Counted from the first letter of the stretch, positions 1 through 8,970 are shown. The stretch is 64,000 nt of DNA from Chitinophagaceae bacterium UBA1930 (GCA_002337145.1 DDFK01000001.1:1085501-1149500); one strand, 5' to 3'. Program-made: numbers and translations. Notes: generated by a model not told the origin, from the sequence alone.

Positions 1-671
1 GAGTTCTTGTTCTCTTTCAACAAGGCGTTCGTAATAATTTTATTATTCTGTGCAACAGTTGTTTTTTCAGTTGTTGGTGTTGCATTGGCTGCTACTACCG
101 CCAATGGCCTGCTTTCTGTTTTATTAAGCCTGTTCTTTATTTCTTTTTCAACCTTTTTGTAAGTGTCGTTCAAAGAAGCAGTAATGTTTTTCGAGATATT
201 GTCCGCAGCATCTACAATATGGGGTTCGTAAAGAACCACTTCATTCCTGTCTTCATTTACTACAGATGCAGCAGTTATATTGGCCGATTTAACCAATGCC
301 TCGTATGCTTTCAATTCCTCTTTTCTGGTTTTTTCTTTTATGGAAGCGAATGTTTTTGCAGTAAGGTTATTGGCAAAAAGCTGTTCCTTGTATGCTACGG
401 TTTCAGTTTTATCAGCAACGGCTACATTTTTTTCCTGTTGAACAACAGGTTTTGCAGCAGTAATAGGTATGGGATGGCTATTGATTAAAGTAGAAACAGT
501 AAGTGCAGATATGATTAAAAGTGTGATGAATGGAAGTGCCGGCCAGCGTTTTTTTCCGTGCAGTTCGCTTTGTATGTTCCGCCAGATCTTGTCGGAAGGA
601 TACATCCTGTGTTGCTTTGTTTCGTCTTCCAGAAACTGCTTCAATTCGTTATCGTCAAAAAGGTTTTCCAT
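1..671 (-). CDS. Membrane-anchored probable anti-sigma/outer-membrane partner of the ECF sigma factor (partial, 3' end outside window)
   Basis: The reading frame is open from an ATG at 671 to the window edge (about 223 codons), so the C-terminus is missing. It starts 29 bases after the stop of the ECF sigma gene on the same strand, so the two are probably co-transcribed. The N-terminus is acidic and charged (MENLFDDNELKQFLEDE). A single hydrophobic segment follows at about residues 50-66, then a long polar, Lys/Glu/Ala/Thr-rich stretch that would lie in the periplasm. Position after an ECF sigma gene plus one membrane span suggests an anti-sigma-like protein. In Bacteroidota such genes often continue into an outer-membrane beta-barrel domain, which cannot be checked here. 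No conserved anti-sigma zinc motif is visible. The role is inferred from context. Confidence 0.75.
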   Translation of the reverse strand, partial: MENLFDDNELKQFLEDETKQHRMYPSDKIWRNIQSELHGKKRWPALPFITLLIISALTVSTLINSHPIPITAAKPVVQQEKNVAVADKTETVAYKEQLFANNLTAKTFASIKEKTRKEELKAYEALVKSANITAASVVNEDRNEVVLYEPHIVDAADNISKNITASLNDTYKKVEKEIKNRLNKTESRPLAVVAANATPTTEKTTVAQNNKIITNALLKENKN

Positions 672-700
672 TGTGTTATGTCACCCGAATACAATTGTAT

Positions 701-1279
701 TTATTTATTAAAGGCTGCGAGCCAGCCAATGTTCTCTTTTGGGTTATCAATAATTTTTTTCTTCACCAGAATTGTTTCCAGCATCGACTTGGCCCTTGTG
801 TACTGGCTGCGGCTGGTACTTTCTTCTATATCCAGCATATTACCAATTTCCCTGTGGCTAAATCCTTCAATGGCATACAGGTTAAGTACCGTTCGGTAAC
901 CAATAGGCAACAACCTTATGCATTCCACCACCTGTTTTGCCTGCATAATGGATGGCATGGTTTCCTCTTTCACATATACCGTTGTTGCATAGGCCAAATC
1001 AACATTATCGGTAAATTTCTTGTACTTCTTTAAAAAATTGATGCAGGTATGTACAATAATCCTCCTTATCCACCCTTCAAATGCACCCTTGTTCTGAAAA
1101 GTATGTATTTGTGTAAATACTTTTATGAACCCTTCCTGCAGCATGTCTTCTGCATCCTCCCTATTATGAGCAAAACGGTAACAAACCGACAGCATTTTAG
1201 GACTGTACCTATTGTACAGCTCCCTTTGTGCAGCGGCATCATTATGCAAGCATCCGGCAATAATGGTTTGTTCTGTCAT
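701..1279 (-). CDS. ECF-type RNA polymerase sigma factor
   Basis: The protein has 192 residues, normal for the extracytoplasmic-function sigma-70 family. Region 2 lies at about residues 20-86 and includes the typical acidic stretch NREDAEDMLQEGFIKVF. Region 4 lies at about 118-170, with the helix-turn-helix FSHREIGNMLDIEESTSRSQ. There is no region 1 or 3. It would direct core RNA polymerase to a small regulon in response to an envelope signal. The next gene downstream, 29 bases away, encodes a membrane-anchored protein that probably controls it. No SusC or FecR gene is adjacent, so this is not an obvious carbohydrate or iron surface-signalling unit. The target genes cannot be told from the sequence. 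Confidence 0.93.
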   Translation of the reverse strand: MTEQTIIAGCLHNDAAAQRELYNRYSPKMLSVCYRFAHNREDAEDMLQEGFIKVFTQIHTFQNKGAFEGWIRRIIVHTCINFLKKYKKFTDNVDLAYATTVYVKEETMPSIMQAKQVVECIRLLPIGYRTVLNLYAIEGFSHREIGNMLDIEESTSRSQYTRAKSMLETILVKKKIIDNPKENIGWLAAFNK

Positions 1280-1422
1280 TTGGGTTAAGATAATTCCCCT
1301 AAATATAAGACATATATCTGTTACAAATGCTGCATTCCGGCATTTTTAATGTCTTACGACCCGTTTGCCATCGCTGGCTTTAACAACAATTAAAGGCATT
1401 ACTTTGCAGCAATTAGAACATT

Positions 1423-2121
1423 ATGCAAGGCCATGTTTACCTTATTCCCACTTTTTTGCACGAAGAAGCTTTACACACCCTGCCCGCTTATATAGTGGAT
1501 GACATAAAGAAATGCGATGTTTTTTTTGTGGAGAACGAAAAAACAACCCGTCGCTTTTTTAAAAAGCTATGGAAGGAAATGGTGATTGACAATTATGAAT
1601 GGCATGCCATACACAAGGCAGAAGATGGTGTAAAGACAACATTTGTACAGCTTTTGAAACAGGGCAAAAACATTGGCATTGTTAGCGAAGCGGGTTGCCC
1701 CGGCATAGCAGACCCCGGGCAGGTTTTGGTGGAAGCAGCCCAACAAGTACATGCGGTTGTAAAACCATTGGTGGGGCCATCGTCTATCCTACTGGCATTA
1801 ATGGCAAGCGGCATGAATGGTCAATGCTTTCAGTTCAATGGCTATTTGCCTATTGATGGCCTTGAAAGGAAAAAGAAAATAAAGGAACTGGAAGCCGATA
1901 GCAAACGGAAAAACTGTACACATATTTTTATTGAGACCCCTTACAGGAACAATGGCCTGATTAAAGATGTGCTGGACAGTTGTCAGGCAGATACAAAATT
2001 TTGCATTGCAGTTGACATAACAGCCACAACAGAAAGTATTGTTACCAAGCCAATAAAACAATGGAAGCAGCAACAGCCCGACATCCATAAAAGATTGGCA
2101 ATATTTTTATTGATGGCTTGA
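1423..2121 (+). CDS. RsmI-like SAM-dependent methyltransferase (tetrapyrrole methylase fold)
   Basis: The 232-residue protein belongs to the tetrapyrrole (corrin/porphyrin) methylase superfamily, closest to the RsmI 16S rRNA ribose methyltransferases. The glycine-rich SAM-binding motif SEAGCPGIADPG is at residues 88-99, GPSS at 118-121, and FIETPYR at 169-175 resembles the corresponding RsmI segment. It is shorter than E. coli RsmI (about 286 residues). Many Bacteroidota have such a short form, so the 2'-O-methylation of C1402 in 16S rRNA is likely but not proven. A possible -7 element, TTACTTTG, lies at 1399-1406. The stop codon directly abuts the stop of the convergent downstream gene. Confidence 0.85.
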   Translation: MQGHVYLIPTFLHEEALHTLPAYIVDDIKKCDVFFVENEKTTRRFFKKLWKEMVIDNYEWHAIHKAEDGVKTTFVQLLKQGKNIGIVSEAGCPGIADPGQVLVEAAQQVHAVVKPLVGPSSILLALMASGMNGQCFQFNGYLPIDGLERKKKIKELEADSKRKNCTHIFIETPYRNNGLIKDVLDSCQADTKFCIAVDITATTESIVTKPIKQWKQQQPDIHKRLAIFLLMA

Positions 2122-2517
2122 TTACTTGGGGCTGATGGTTGTTTCGCCACCAGTGCCTCTTACCTCATAAATACTGTCCACAATATAAGTACTCATGCCA
2201 CGCCAGGGCAATGTACCAAAATAGCGTTTGTAATGCAGGTTCACTTCCTTGCCCGAATTTCTTTGCAGCGTTTCAGCCAACTTACTATCGGTAACACTGA
2301 ACTCGAAAACATTGCTTTCTACATTCGCCTTAAAACCGCTCTGAATAATGATGCCTTCCCATGTTTTGAACATGACCCCTTTGTTCTGGAAAGTATTCAG
2401 CACCCCTGCCTTTGTACCATAGGCATACACATAAGAATAGCGTACAATACAAAAAACAAGCAACACCAGAATGATGCCCGTCAACACAATCCAAATAGTT
2501 TTCTTTTTCATATTCAT
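2122..2517 (-). CDS. Conserved small membrane-anchored protein of unknown function
   Basis: The preferred start is the ATG at 2517 (MNMKKKTIWIV), giving 131 residues. An in-frame ATG at 2562 would add 15 polar residues before the hydrophobic segment, and one at 2511 is also possible. One transmembrane helix (about residues 6-27) is followed by an extracytoplasmic domain of about 100 residues with the motifs GTKAGVLNTFQNKG, FKTWEG and LHYKRYFGTLPWRG. Similar short proteins are widespread in Bacteroidota. I recall some databases labelling them 6-phosphogluconate dehydrogenase, but nothing here resembles a Rossmann fold or a dehydrogenase active site, so I do not adopt that name. Function unknown. 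Confidence 0.75.
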   Translation of the reverse strand: MNMKKKTIWIVLTGIILVLLVFCIVRYSYVYAYGTKAGVLNTFQNKGVMFKTWEGIIIQSGFKANVESNVFEFSVTDSKLAETLQRNSGKEVNLHYKRYFGTLPWRGMSTYIVDSIYEVRGTGGETTISPK

Positions 2518-2586
2518 AGTCTTGTTAATGGTAAAAGGGTCTTCCACAAGTTTAATAAACAATATCCATGAAACATTGCCAAGCAG

Positions 2587-3951
2587 TTACAAGCCATATT
2601 TGTCCACCAGGTAAATCAGTGCGGCCATATTTACGGCACCCAGCAACAGCTCACGTTTGTTTACATTTTCAAATACATCGTTCCTCGCATGGTGCACATC
2701 AAAATAACGCTGGCTATCTGGTTGAAGTCCTGCCAATGGTGTACCGAACATTTTACCCAATGGGCCAATATCAGAGCCACCGCCGCCCTCACTCAAATCA
2801 TCAATGCCATAAGGTTTCAACAGCTTGGCCCAAGGCTGAATTTTGGCTAGCTTTTCTTTGCCCATGGTAAAGCCAAAGCTTCTTGGTGTAAAACCGCCTG
2901 CATCACTTTCCAAGGCAAAAATATGCTGCTCGTTTTTTGCCTTTGCTTCCTCTGCATATTTTTCCGCTCCCTTTGTTCCGTTTTCTTCATTGGCAAACAG
3001 TACAAAGCGGATGGTGTGTTTGGGTTTATAGCCCAATGCTTTCAGAGTACGCATTATTTCAATGGCCTGCACCACACCAGTGCCATCATCATGGGCACCC
3101 TCGGCCAAGTCCCAACTATCCAAATGCCCGCCAACAGTAATGTACTCATTGGGAAACTCCGTTCCTTTCAATTCGCCAATTACATTGTGCCCAATGGTAT
3201 CCGGCAGCATTTTACCATGTGTAACCATGGAAACTTTAAACGTGGACTTCTTACTTAAAGCCCATACATAATCGGCATCCTGATTACCCAAGGCAACAGC
3301 CGGAATAATTGGGAACGAATCGTTGTAAGCCATGGCACCCGTATGCGGGTTGTTGTCCGTAGCCTCCGTAAGTGAACGTATCATAATGCCCACGGCTCCG
3401 TATTTGGTAGCACGGCTGGCACCATTTCTTCTATAGCCACCAGTTTCGCCATAGCTTTTAAAAGTGCGTATGTTGGTAGGGTCAAACCCTGCATTGTAAT
3501 ACACAATTTTACCCTTTACCTCATCCTTCCTTTTTTCCAGTTCATCAAAGTTTGCTATAGCCAGCACTTCTGCCACAATTGCTTTATTGTTTCCTATGGA
3601 ATTACCTAAGGCAGCAGCATCCAGGTTTCTTGCAGTTTGCTTATTGTCAATTTCGGCAACAAAAACCTTATCGCCTGTGCCACGTACCCAATGCGGCACC
3701 ATGCATTGCTGCAGGTAGGCATTGTCGGCCCCTTGCTGCTTCATTGCCGCAAGGCCCCATTGTTCTGCCTTTACCATTTGTGGCGATCCGGCAAGCCTTC
3801 CGCCCACATTTTTGGTAAGCTGTTTCAACAGGTCGTATGCCTTGCCATTACGCAATATTTCATCGGCAATTTTTTTAATGAAAACCGAATCGTCGTTTTG
3901 TGCAATACCTATACAAGGCACAAGCATTACAAGTAGCAATAGTTTTTTCAT
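2587..3951 (-). CDS. Secreted M28-family zinc aminopeptidase
   Basis: The 454-residue protein has an N-terminal signal peptide (MKKLLLLVMLVPCIGIAQ). A protease-associated (PA) domain lies at about residues 130-225, inserted before and within the M28 catalytic fold. Expected metal ligands and catalytic residues are visible: H276 and D278 (GGHLDSWD), D288 (GAHDDGTG), E322/E323 (NEENG), E348 with D350 (ESDAGG), and a C-terminal His at 420-421 (DVHHARND). These match the co-catalytic dizinc site of M28 aminopeptidases and carboxypeptidase Q-like enzymes. The protein should cleave N-terminal residues from peptides in the periplasm or outside the cell. It lies 69 bases upstream of the small membrane protein on the same strand, so they may share a transcript. 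Confidence 0.93.
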   Translation of the reverse strand: MKKLLLLVMLVPCIGIAQNDDSVFIKKIADEILRNGKAYDLLKQLTKNVGGRLAGSPQMVKAEQWGLAAMKQQGADNAYLQQCMVPHWVRGTGDKVFVAEIDNKQTARNLDAAALGNSIGNNKAIVAEVLAIANFDELEKRKDEVKGKIVYYNAGFDPTNIRTFKSYGETGGYRRNGASRATKYGAVGIMIRSLTEATDNNPHTGAMAYNDSFPIIPAVALGNQDADYVWALSKKSTFKVSMVTHGKMLPDTIGHNVIGELKGTEFPNEYITVGGHLDSWDLAEGAHDDGTGVVQAIEIMRTLKALGYKPKHTIRFVLFANEENGTKGAEKYAEEAKAKNEQHIFALESDAGGFTPRSFGFTMGKEKLAKIQPWAKLLKPYGIDDLSEGGGGSDIGPLGKMFGTPLAGLQPDSQRYFDVHHARNDVFENVNKRELLLGAVNMAALIYLVDKYGL

Positions 3952-4160
3952 AGCATTAAAGTTAATGGGTTGGTTAGATACCGTACAATAAAAATGATGG
4001 GCAAACGTCTGCCCATTTTTGAAAGACGGAGTTTATATTACCTATTTGTGAATGGGCATCGTTGAATGATGAAATAATTGTTACTTGCATGGCATTTCAT
4101 GGATATGGAAGCCGACTTGACAGGTTGCAACCCCATGAACAACAAACCAAAAAACAGATT

Positions 4161-5309
4161 ATGCGTATAGGGATTGTTTGCTACCCAACATTTGGTGGAA
4201 GTGGCGTATTGGCCACCGAACTTGGAAAAGCTTTGGCAGATAAAGGGCACCAGGTTCATTTTATAACTTACCAGCAACCAGTTAGGCTGAATGTTTTTAA
4301 TGCAAACATTTTTTACCACGAAGTACGTGTGCCCACTTACCCCCTGTTTGATTACCCACCTTATGAAGTAGCATTGGCAAGTACCATGGTTGATGTGATC
4401 ATGAACCATGACCTGGATTTACTGCATGTACATTATGCCATACCACATGCCAGTGCCGCCTACATGGCAAAACAGATTGTGCTGAACAAGACCGGACGGA
4501 ATGTGCCATTTATTACCACACTGCATGGTACGGACATTACATTGGTTGGCAGGGACAAAACCTATGAACCTGTGGTAACTTTTTCCATTAACGAGAGTGA
4601 TGCCATTACTGCGGTGAGTGAGAACCTGAAAGAAGAAACCTTTAAACATTTTCCTATTACCAAAGAGATTGAGGTTATTACCAATTTTGTTGATGTGAAC
4701 CGTTTTGCAAAGAAACCCATTGATGCTTTCAGGAAAGTGATTGCACCCAACAATGAAAAAATATTGTTGCACGCCAGTAATTTCAGGAAAGTGAAACGTG
4801 TGGATGACGTGATAAAAATATTTGCCGAAGTACGTAAACATATTCCCGCAAAGCTGATGATGGTGGGCGATGGTCCCGAAAGACCTGCAACAGAAACCCT
4901 GGCCCGTGAACTGGGCATTGATGAAGATGTACGCTTTGTAGGCAAGCAGGAACAGATGGAAGAGATACTGGCCGTAAGCGATGTGTTCCTGTTGCCAAGC
5001 GAATATGAAAGTTTTGGACTGGCCGCATTGGAAGCAATGGCAGCAAGGGAAATTGTGATAAGCACCAATGCCGGCGGCCTACCCGAAATAAATATTCATG
5101 GCGTTACTGGGTTTATGGCCAATGTTGGTGATGTTACCGCAATGAGTGCATTTGCCATTGATATATTGAAAGACGAAAACAGGCTGCAGCAAATGAAAGA
5201 AGCTGCTTTTGAACAGGCATCCAAGTTCGACATCATGAATATTGTACCTGTGTATGAAAAACTGTACAGTAAGTATTGCAGGCAAGCAGGCTGCGACAAG
5301 GTTCTATAA
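4161..5309 (+). CDS. bshA: N-acetyl-alpha-D-glucosaminyl L-malate synthase BshA
   Basis: This GT4-family, GT-B fold enzyme joins UDP-GlcNAc to L-malate, the first step of bacillithiol synthesis. The start is the ATG at 4161 (MRIGIVCYPTFGGSG), giving 382 residues as expected for BshA. An in-frame ATG at 4062 would add 33 unrelated residues. The N-terminal glycine loop FGGSG is at 11-15, LLHVHYAIPHA at 87-97, and the nucleotide-sugar motif EYESFGLAALE (E-x7-E) at about 281-291. The segment TLHGTDITLVG near 120-130 is typical of BshA. No bshB or bshC is nearby, so the later steps must be encoded elsewhere. The gene stands alone between two genes on the opposite strand. Confidence 0.93.
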   Translation: MRIGIVCYPTFGGSGVLATELGKALADKGHQVHFITYQQPVRLNVFNANIFYHEVRVPTYPLFDYPPYEVALASTMVDVIMNHDLDLLHVHYAIPHASAAYMAKQIVLNKTGRNVPFITTLHGTDITLVGRDKTYEPVVTFSINESDAITAVSENLKEETFKHFPITKEIEVITNFVDVNRFAKKPIDAFRKVIAPNNEKILLHASNFRKVKRVDDVIKIFAEVRKHIPAKLMMVGDGPERPATETLARELGIDEDVRFVGKQEQMEEILAVSDVFLLPSEYESFGLAALEAMAAREIVISTNAGGLPEINIHGVTGFMANVGDVTAMSAFAIDILKDENRLQQMKEAAFEQASKFDIMNIVPVYEKLYSKYCRQAGCDKVL

Positions 5310-5366
5310 CCACCTGTACGCACTATTAGTATAATAACGTTAAGCATTGCTTTTTACTATACGCTT

Positions 5367-6560
5367 CTATTGCACGCCTGTTGCTTCAGCAATGCTTTCA
5401 AGCAACAAATGACAAACCTTTACCAGTTCTGTTTCTGTAATGGTTAGCGGCGGTGCAATACGCAAGCAATCTGCTGCAAACAGAAACCAATCTGTAATCA
5501 TTCCCTTTTCTATGCATTTTTGTATAACGGCATGGTTGGTTTCAAAACTGTCAAACTGTACGGCCATCCATAAACCACAGTTTTTTATGGAGATGATGGA
5601 AGGGTGTTGAATATGCTTAACAAGTATTTGCTCTTTAGCTTTTACTTCATTTATAAAGTTGTTCTCAAGCAATACTTCCAACGCAGCTTTACCTGCTGCA
5701 CAGCTTACAGGGTGGCCGCCAAATGTGGTAATATGTCCCAATACAGGGTCGTGTGTTAAAGTAGACATCAATCTTTTATCCGCAATAAAAGCACCCAACG
5801 GCATTCCGCCACCAAGGGCTTTACCTAACAATAAAATATCTGGCACAATAGCAAACTGTTCAAAAGCCCAAAGTGTTCCGGTACGCCCAAAGCCGCATTG
5901 TATCTCGTCCAATATCAGCAATACACAATGCTGGTTGCATTTGTTCCGAATGGCCTGTAGCCATTCTTTGCTTGGGGCAAGAATGCCCGCTTCGGCCTGT
6001 ACAGTTTCCATAATTACGCAAGCTGTCCTGCTATCAATGGCATTAACGGCTTCTTCGCTGCCATAGTCAAAATGGTACACATCTGGCAGCAAGGGCCTGT
6101 AGGCATTACGCCAATATTCATCGCCCATTACACTTAATGCCCCTTGTGTGCTTCCATGGTACGATTTGTTGAAGGAGATGATTTTGCTTCTTCCCGTAAC
6201 CCTTTTGGCTAGCTTCATGGCACCTTCTGTTGCTTCTGCACCGCTGTTAGTAAAGTACACACAGTTTAACGAAGCAGGAAGATTGTCGGCAAGCAGTTTG
6301 GCATAGGCCACTTGCGGTTGCTGGATAAACTCGCCATACACAATCAAATGCATGTACTGTTCAGCCTGTTGTTGTACGGCTTCTATCACTTTTGGGTTGG
6401 AGTGGCCAATGTTGGCAACACTAAATCCTGAGATAAGGTCAATGTATTGTTTGCCATCCGCATCCTGCAAGTAAATACCCTCAGCTTTCACCATTTCAAT
6501 ACCAATGGGCGATGGAGATGTTTGTGCTACGTGATTCAGGAATAACTGTCGCTGGTTCAT
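5367..6560 (-). CDS. Class III pyridoxal-phosphate aminotransferase (ornithine/acetylornithine aminotransferase-like)
   Basis: The protein has 397 residues, a normal length for the family. TNSGAEA at 104-110 binds the phosphate of PLP, the Asp of LILDEIQCGFGRTG (D218) contacts the pyridine nitrogen, and K247 in LLLGKALGGGMPLGAF forms the internal aldimine. This family moves an omega- or alpha-amino group to 2-oxoglutarate. The sequence resembles the ornithine, acetylornithine and 4-aminobutyrate branches, but no arginine or proline genes are adjacent to decide the substrate. The gene is monocistronic and divergent from the gamma carbonic anhydrase gene. A possible -7 element (TACTTTG on the minus strand) lies just before the start. 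Confidence 0.9.
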   Translation of the reverse strand: MNQRQLFLNHVAQTSPSPIGIEMVKAEGIYLQDADGKQYIDLISGFSVANIGHSNPKVIEAVQQQAEQYMHLIVYGEFIQQPQVAYAKLLADNLPASLNCVYFTNSGAEATEGAMKLAKRVTGRSKIISFNKSYHGSTQGALSVMGDEYWRNAYRPLLPDVYHFDYGSEEAVNAIDSRTACVIMETVQAEAGILAPSKEWLQAIRNKCNQHCVLLILDEIQCGFGRTGTLWAFEQFAIVPDILLLGKALGGGMPLGAFIADKRLMSTLTHDPVLGHITTFGGHPVSCAAGKAALEVLLENNFINEVKAKEQILVKHIQHPSIISIKNCGLWMAVQFDSFETNHAVIQKCIEKGMITDWFLFAADCLRIAPPLTITETELVKVCHLLLESIAEATGVQ

Positions 6561-6637
6561 GAAAGGCGTTTAATGTAACCTACAAAGTACGCAGCGTTTT
6601 TTCATCATTCAAAATAATTAAACTACTGGCAGTACGT

Positions 6638-6670
6638 AACTTTAAACTTTATAAACCGTAAACTTTAAAC
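6638..6670. repeat. Direct repeat of AACTTTAAAC before the carbonic anhydrase gene
   Basis: The 10-mer AACTTTAAAC occurs at 6638-6647 and again at 6661-6670, ending seven bases before the start codon. The same text makes up the 16-bp inverted repeat just before lpxD. It is probably a simple intergenic repeat and not a dedicated operator. Confidence 0.6.
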
Positions 6671-6676
6671 TGTACA

Positions 6677-7213
6677 ATGGCCTATATACTTACCGTTCTC
6701 GACAAGACCCCTCAACTTGGCAACAACTGTTTTGTTGCACCCAATGCAACCATTGTAGGCGATGTTGCAATGGGCAATGACTGCAGTGTGTGGTTCAACG
6801 CAGTAATACGTGGCGATGTGAACTTTATAAAGATGGGCAACAAAGTAAACATACAGGATGGTGCAGTAGTGCATTGCACCTACCTGAAACACCCAACAAA
6901 CATTGGCAACAATGTTTCCATTGGCCATAATGCCTTGGTACATGGATGCACGGTACACGACAATGTATTGATTGGCATGGGAGCTATTGTTATGGACAGG
7001 TGCATTATTCATAGCAATTCCATTATTGCGGCAGGTGCCGTGGTATTGGAAGGAACGGTTGTTGAAGCAGGGACCATTTATGCCGGTGTGCCCGCAAAAA
7101 AAGTAAAAGATATTTCCAAAGAATTGATTAATGGGGAGATAGACCGGATTGCGAACAACTATGTTAAATATGCAAGTTGGTTTGGCGATTATAATGATGC
7201 CCCGGCAAAATAA
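6677..7213 (+). CDS. Gamma-class carbonic anhydrase family protein
   Basis: The 178-residue protein is made of isoleucine/valine-rich hexapeptide repeats that form a left-handed parallel beta-helix (about residues 12-135), followed by a C-terminal helix. Potential zinc ligands H66, H84 and H89 follow the spacing seen in the YrdA/PaaY/CamH branch, where three subunits build metal sites at their interfaces. The usual role is CO2/bicarbonate interconversion, though YrdA- and PaaY-type members often have weak or different hydrolase activity. The short repeat AACTTTAAAC occurs twice in the 40 bases before the start codon. Confidence 0.9.
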   Translation: MAYILTVLDKTPQLGNNCFVAPNATIVGDVAMGNDCSVWFNAVIRGDVNFIKMGNKVNIQDGAVVHCTYLKHPTNIGNNVSIGHNALVHGCTVHDNVLIGMGAIVMDRCIIHSNSIIAAGAVVLEGTVVEAGTIYAGVPAKKVKDISKELINGEIDRIANNYVKYASWFGDYNDAPAK

Positions 7214-7330
7214 AACAACTGTATTGCACGTTGTAGGTAATACTGGTATTAAAAACAGGTGAATTTTTACCCAAGCCTGTTGGCAAACACGGATAGTAGT
7301 ACTTTAGCATAATACAACAAAACCACTGTG

Positions 7331-7543
7331 ATGAAAAATTACAAACCGATTTTACTTGTTGGTATAATGGTGATTATGCTTAGTTCGTGCAATCTGTTCC
7401 ATAGCATATTTGGTGGCGGTGGCTCCAAAAATGGCTGCCCAAGCAATGGTAAGAATGTAGGTGCCGAAAAGTTGCTGACAGATGACCCAAAAGCAAAGAA
7501 GAACATACCCAAGGCACCTAAGTATAAGATGAGTAAATTCTAA
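7331..7543 (+). CDS. Small lipoprotein of unknown function
   Basis: The protein has 70 residues from the ATG at 7331; a GTG immediately before it (7328) is a possible alternative. It has a short lysine-containing N-terminus, a hydrophobic stretch and the lipobox MLSSC with the lipidated Cys near residue 20, so it should be processed by signal peptidase II. The mature part is glycine-rich (IFGGGGSKNGCPSNGKNVGAEKLL) and ends in a basic tail (KAPKYKMSKF). Short lipoproteins with a GCPSNGKNVGAE-like segment recur in Chitinophagaceae, but I know of no function. It is 31 bases upstream of another small gene on the same strand, which suggests co-transcription. Confidence 0.8.
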   Translation: MKNYKPILLVGIMVIMLSSCNLFHSIFGGGGSKNGCPSNGKNVGAEKLLTDDPKAKKNIPKAPKYKMSKF

Positions 7544-7574
7544 CGCCATATAAAAAATCCTAAATCCACTAACG

Positions 7575-7865
7575 ATGAGCTACCAATTAACAACACCAAA
7601 GGGAGCGGTTGAAGCAGTTATAGATGACAACTGCGGCCTCAAAAAATTCAACAGTATTGCCAATATGTTGATGCATGAACTGAAAGTAAAATTTTCAGGA
7701 AAGGAAGATGATAGCGATACGGTTGACTGGCATTTTAAATACAAGGGACACCCCTTAACATTGCACTATAACATCTACAACGGTGTCTCCATTTTTACGC
7801 AGAACAGGAAAGACAATGACGCAGTGAACGAGGTAGCCAAATATGTTGAGAGCAGGGCTTACTGA
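7575..7865 (+). CDS. Small cytosolic protein of unknown function
   Basis: The 96-residue protein has no signal peptide or membrane segment. It is acidic in the middle (SGKEDDSDTVDWHFKYKG) and its pattern of short alternating hydrophobic stretches predicts a small alpha/beta fold. I do not recognise a named domain. It follows the small lipoprotein gene by 31 bases and ends before a strong bidirectional terminator at 7892-7921, so the two small genes form one short transcription unit. Confidence 0.75.
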   Translation: MSYQLTTPKGAVEAVIDDNCGLKKFNSIANMLMHELKVKFSGKEDDSDTVDWHFKYKGHPLTLHYNIYNGVSIFTQNRKDNDAVNEVAKYVESRAY

Positions 7866-7891
7866 ACAGACAATGCATCATAACAAAATAG

Positions 7892-7921
7892 AAAAGGGTT
7901 CAACAAATGTTGAACCCTTTT
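7892..7921. terminator. Bidirectional intrinsic terminator
   Basis: A perfect 14-bp stem (AAAAGGGTTCAACA and its complement) with a two-base loop is flanked by A and T runs. It lies between the plus-strand small gene ending at 7865 and rsgA ending at 7943, so it can stop transcription in both directions. Confidence 0.9.
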
Positions 7922-7942
7922 GTTTTAAACAATATACTGCAT

Positions 7943-8869
7943 TCAATACTTCTTATCTTCCATCGTATCCAAAATGTTCATGTAGCTCACATACCTGTCA
8001 ATAGCAATGGATCCATCGTTAACAGCATCTTTGATAGCACAGTTCTGCTCATTGGTATGCATACAGTTGTTGAACTGGCAGCCATTCAGCCGTTCACGCA
8101 TTTCAGGAAAGTAACCGCTCAATTCCTGTTTGGTCACATCAACCAAACCTAGTTCACGTATGCCTGGCGTATCAATGATCCTTCCACCAAAAGGCAGGTC
8201 AAACATTTCGGCAAATGTGGTGGTGTGCATTCCCTTACCGCTCCAATCGCTTACCTCCTGTGTACGAAGATCAAGCTGCGGAAATATTGCATTGATAAAA
8301 GTTGACTTACCAACGCCGCTATGGCCACTCAGTAATGTGGTCTTGTCTTTCAACAAAGATTTTATTGCATCCACACCTTCGTTATTGGCAATGCTTGCAA
8401 GTATAACTGTATAACCGATTGCCTCGTAAGTCACTTTTATTTCGGCAAATTTTTCCAGTTCCTTCTTCCTGTAAATATCTGCTTTGTTAAACACAATGAT
8501 TGCCGGCAAGTGATACATTTCGCAAGCCACTAAAAAACGGTCAATAAAACCAGTGGATGTTTTGGGGTCACGCAAAGTGGCAAACAACAAACTCTGGTCA
8601 AGGTTAGATGCCACAATATGGTGTTGGTGCTTGTTGTGCGGCGATCGGCGGGCCACATAATTCCTCCTGTCATAAATACTGGTAATAGTAGTCGTGTTTT
8701 CCAGTTCGTTTTCCAACTCCATCTCCACCTCATCGCCTACGGCTATCGGGTTAGTAGAAGTAATGCCATCAATTTTCAATACACCTTTTATGCGTGCATT
8801 GTATTGCTTGCCATGGACATCTTTAACGATGTACCAGCTACCAGTGGATTTATAAACGAGGGCTTTCAT
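7943..8869 (-). CDS. rsgA: Small ribosomal subunit biogenesis GTPase RsgA
   Basis: This circularly permuted GTPase helps 30S subunit maturation. The start is the ATG at 8869 (MKALVYKSTGSWY), giving 308 residues; an upstream ATG at 8926 would add 19 residues not typical of the family. Order of parts: an OB domain (about 1-90), G4 NKAD at 128-131, the P-loop GHSGVGKS at 182-189, G3 DTPG at 233-236, and a C-terminal zinc finger with C264, C269, H271 and C277. The permuted order G4-G1-G3 is diagnostic. The box TATCTTCG ends five bases before the start codon, in a 14-base stretch identical to one before ubiE. Confidence 0.96.
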   Translation of the reverse strand: MKALVYKSTGSWYIVKDVHGKQYNARIKGVLKIDGITSTNPIAVGDEVEMELENELENTTTITSIYDRRNYVARRSPHNKHQHHIVASNLDQSLLFATLRDPKTSTGFIDRFLVACEMYHLPAIIVFNKADIYRKKELEKFAEIKVTYEAIGYTVILASIANNEGVDAIKSLLKDKTTLLSGHSGVGKSTFINAIFPQLDLRTQEVSDWSGKGMHTTTFAEMFDLPFGGRIIDTPGIRELGLVDVTKQELSGYFPEMRERLNGCQFNNCMHTNEQNCAIKDAVNDGSIAIDRYVSYMNILDTMEDKKY

Positions 8870-8970
8870 TGCTGCGAAGATAAGCATTGCAGATTTCGGG
8901 TAAGACACAGTATAAAATTCCACCATCCAACTTAACCCATAACCTATTATTTTCGTTTCAAAATTTTTCT

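Noticed and set aside
530..1033. 167-codon plus-strand frame over the sigma factor and its partner
   Set aside because: It is antisense to two genes with clear features (ECF sigma regions 2 and 4) and shows no domain.
4562..5068. Long open frame on the minus strand inside bshA (168 codons)
   Set aside because: It lies entirely antisense to a well-supported gene, has a Ser-rich composition typical of shadow frames and no recognisable domain.
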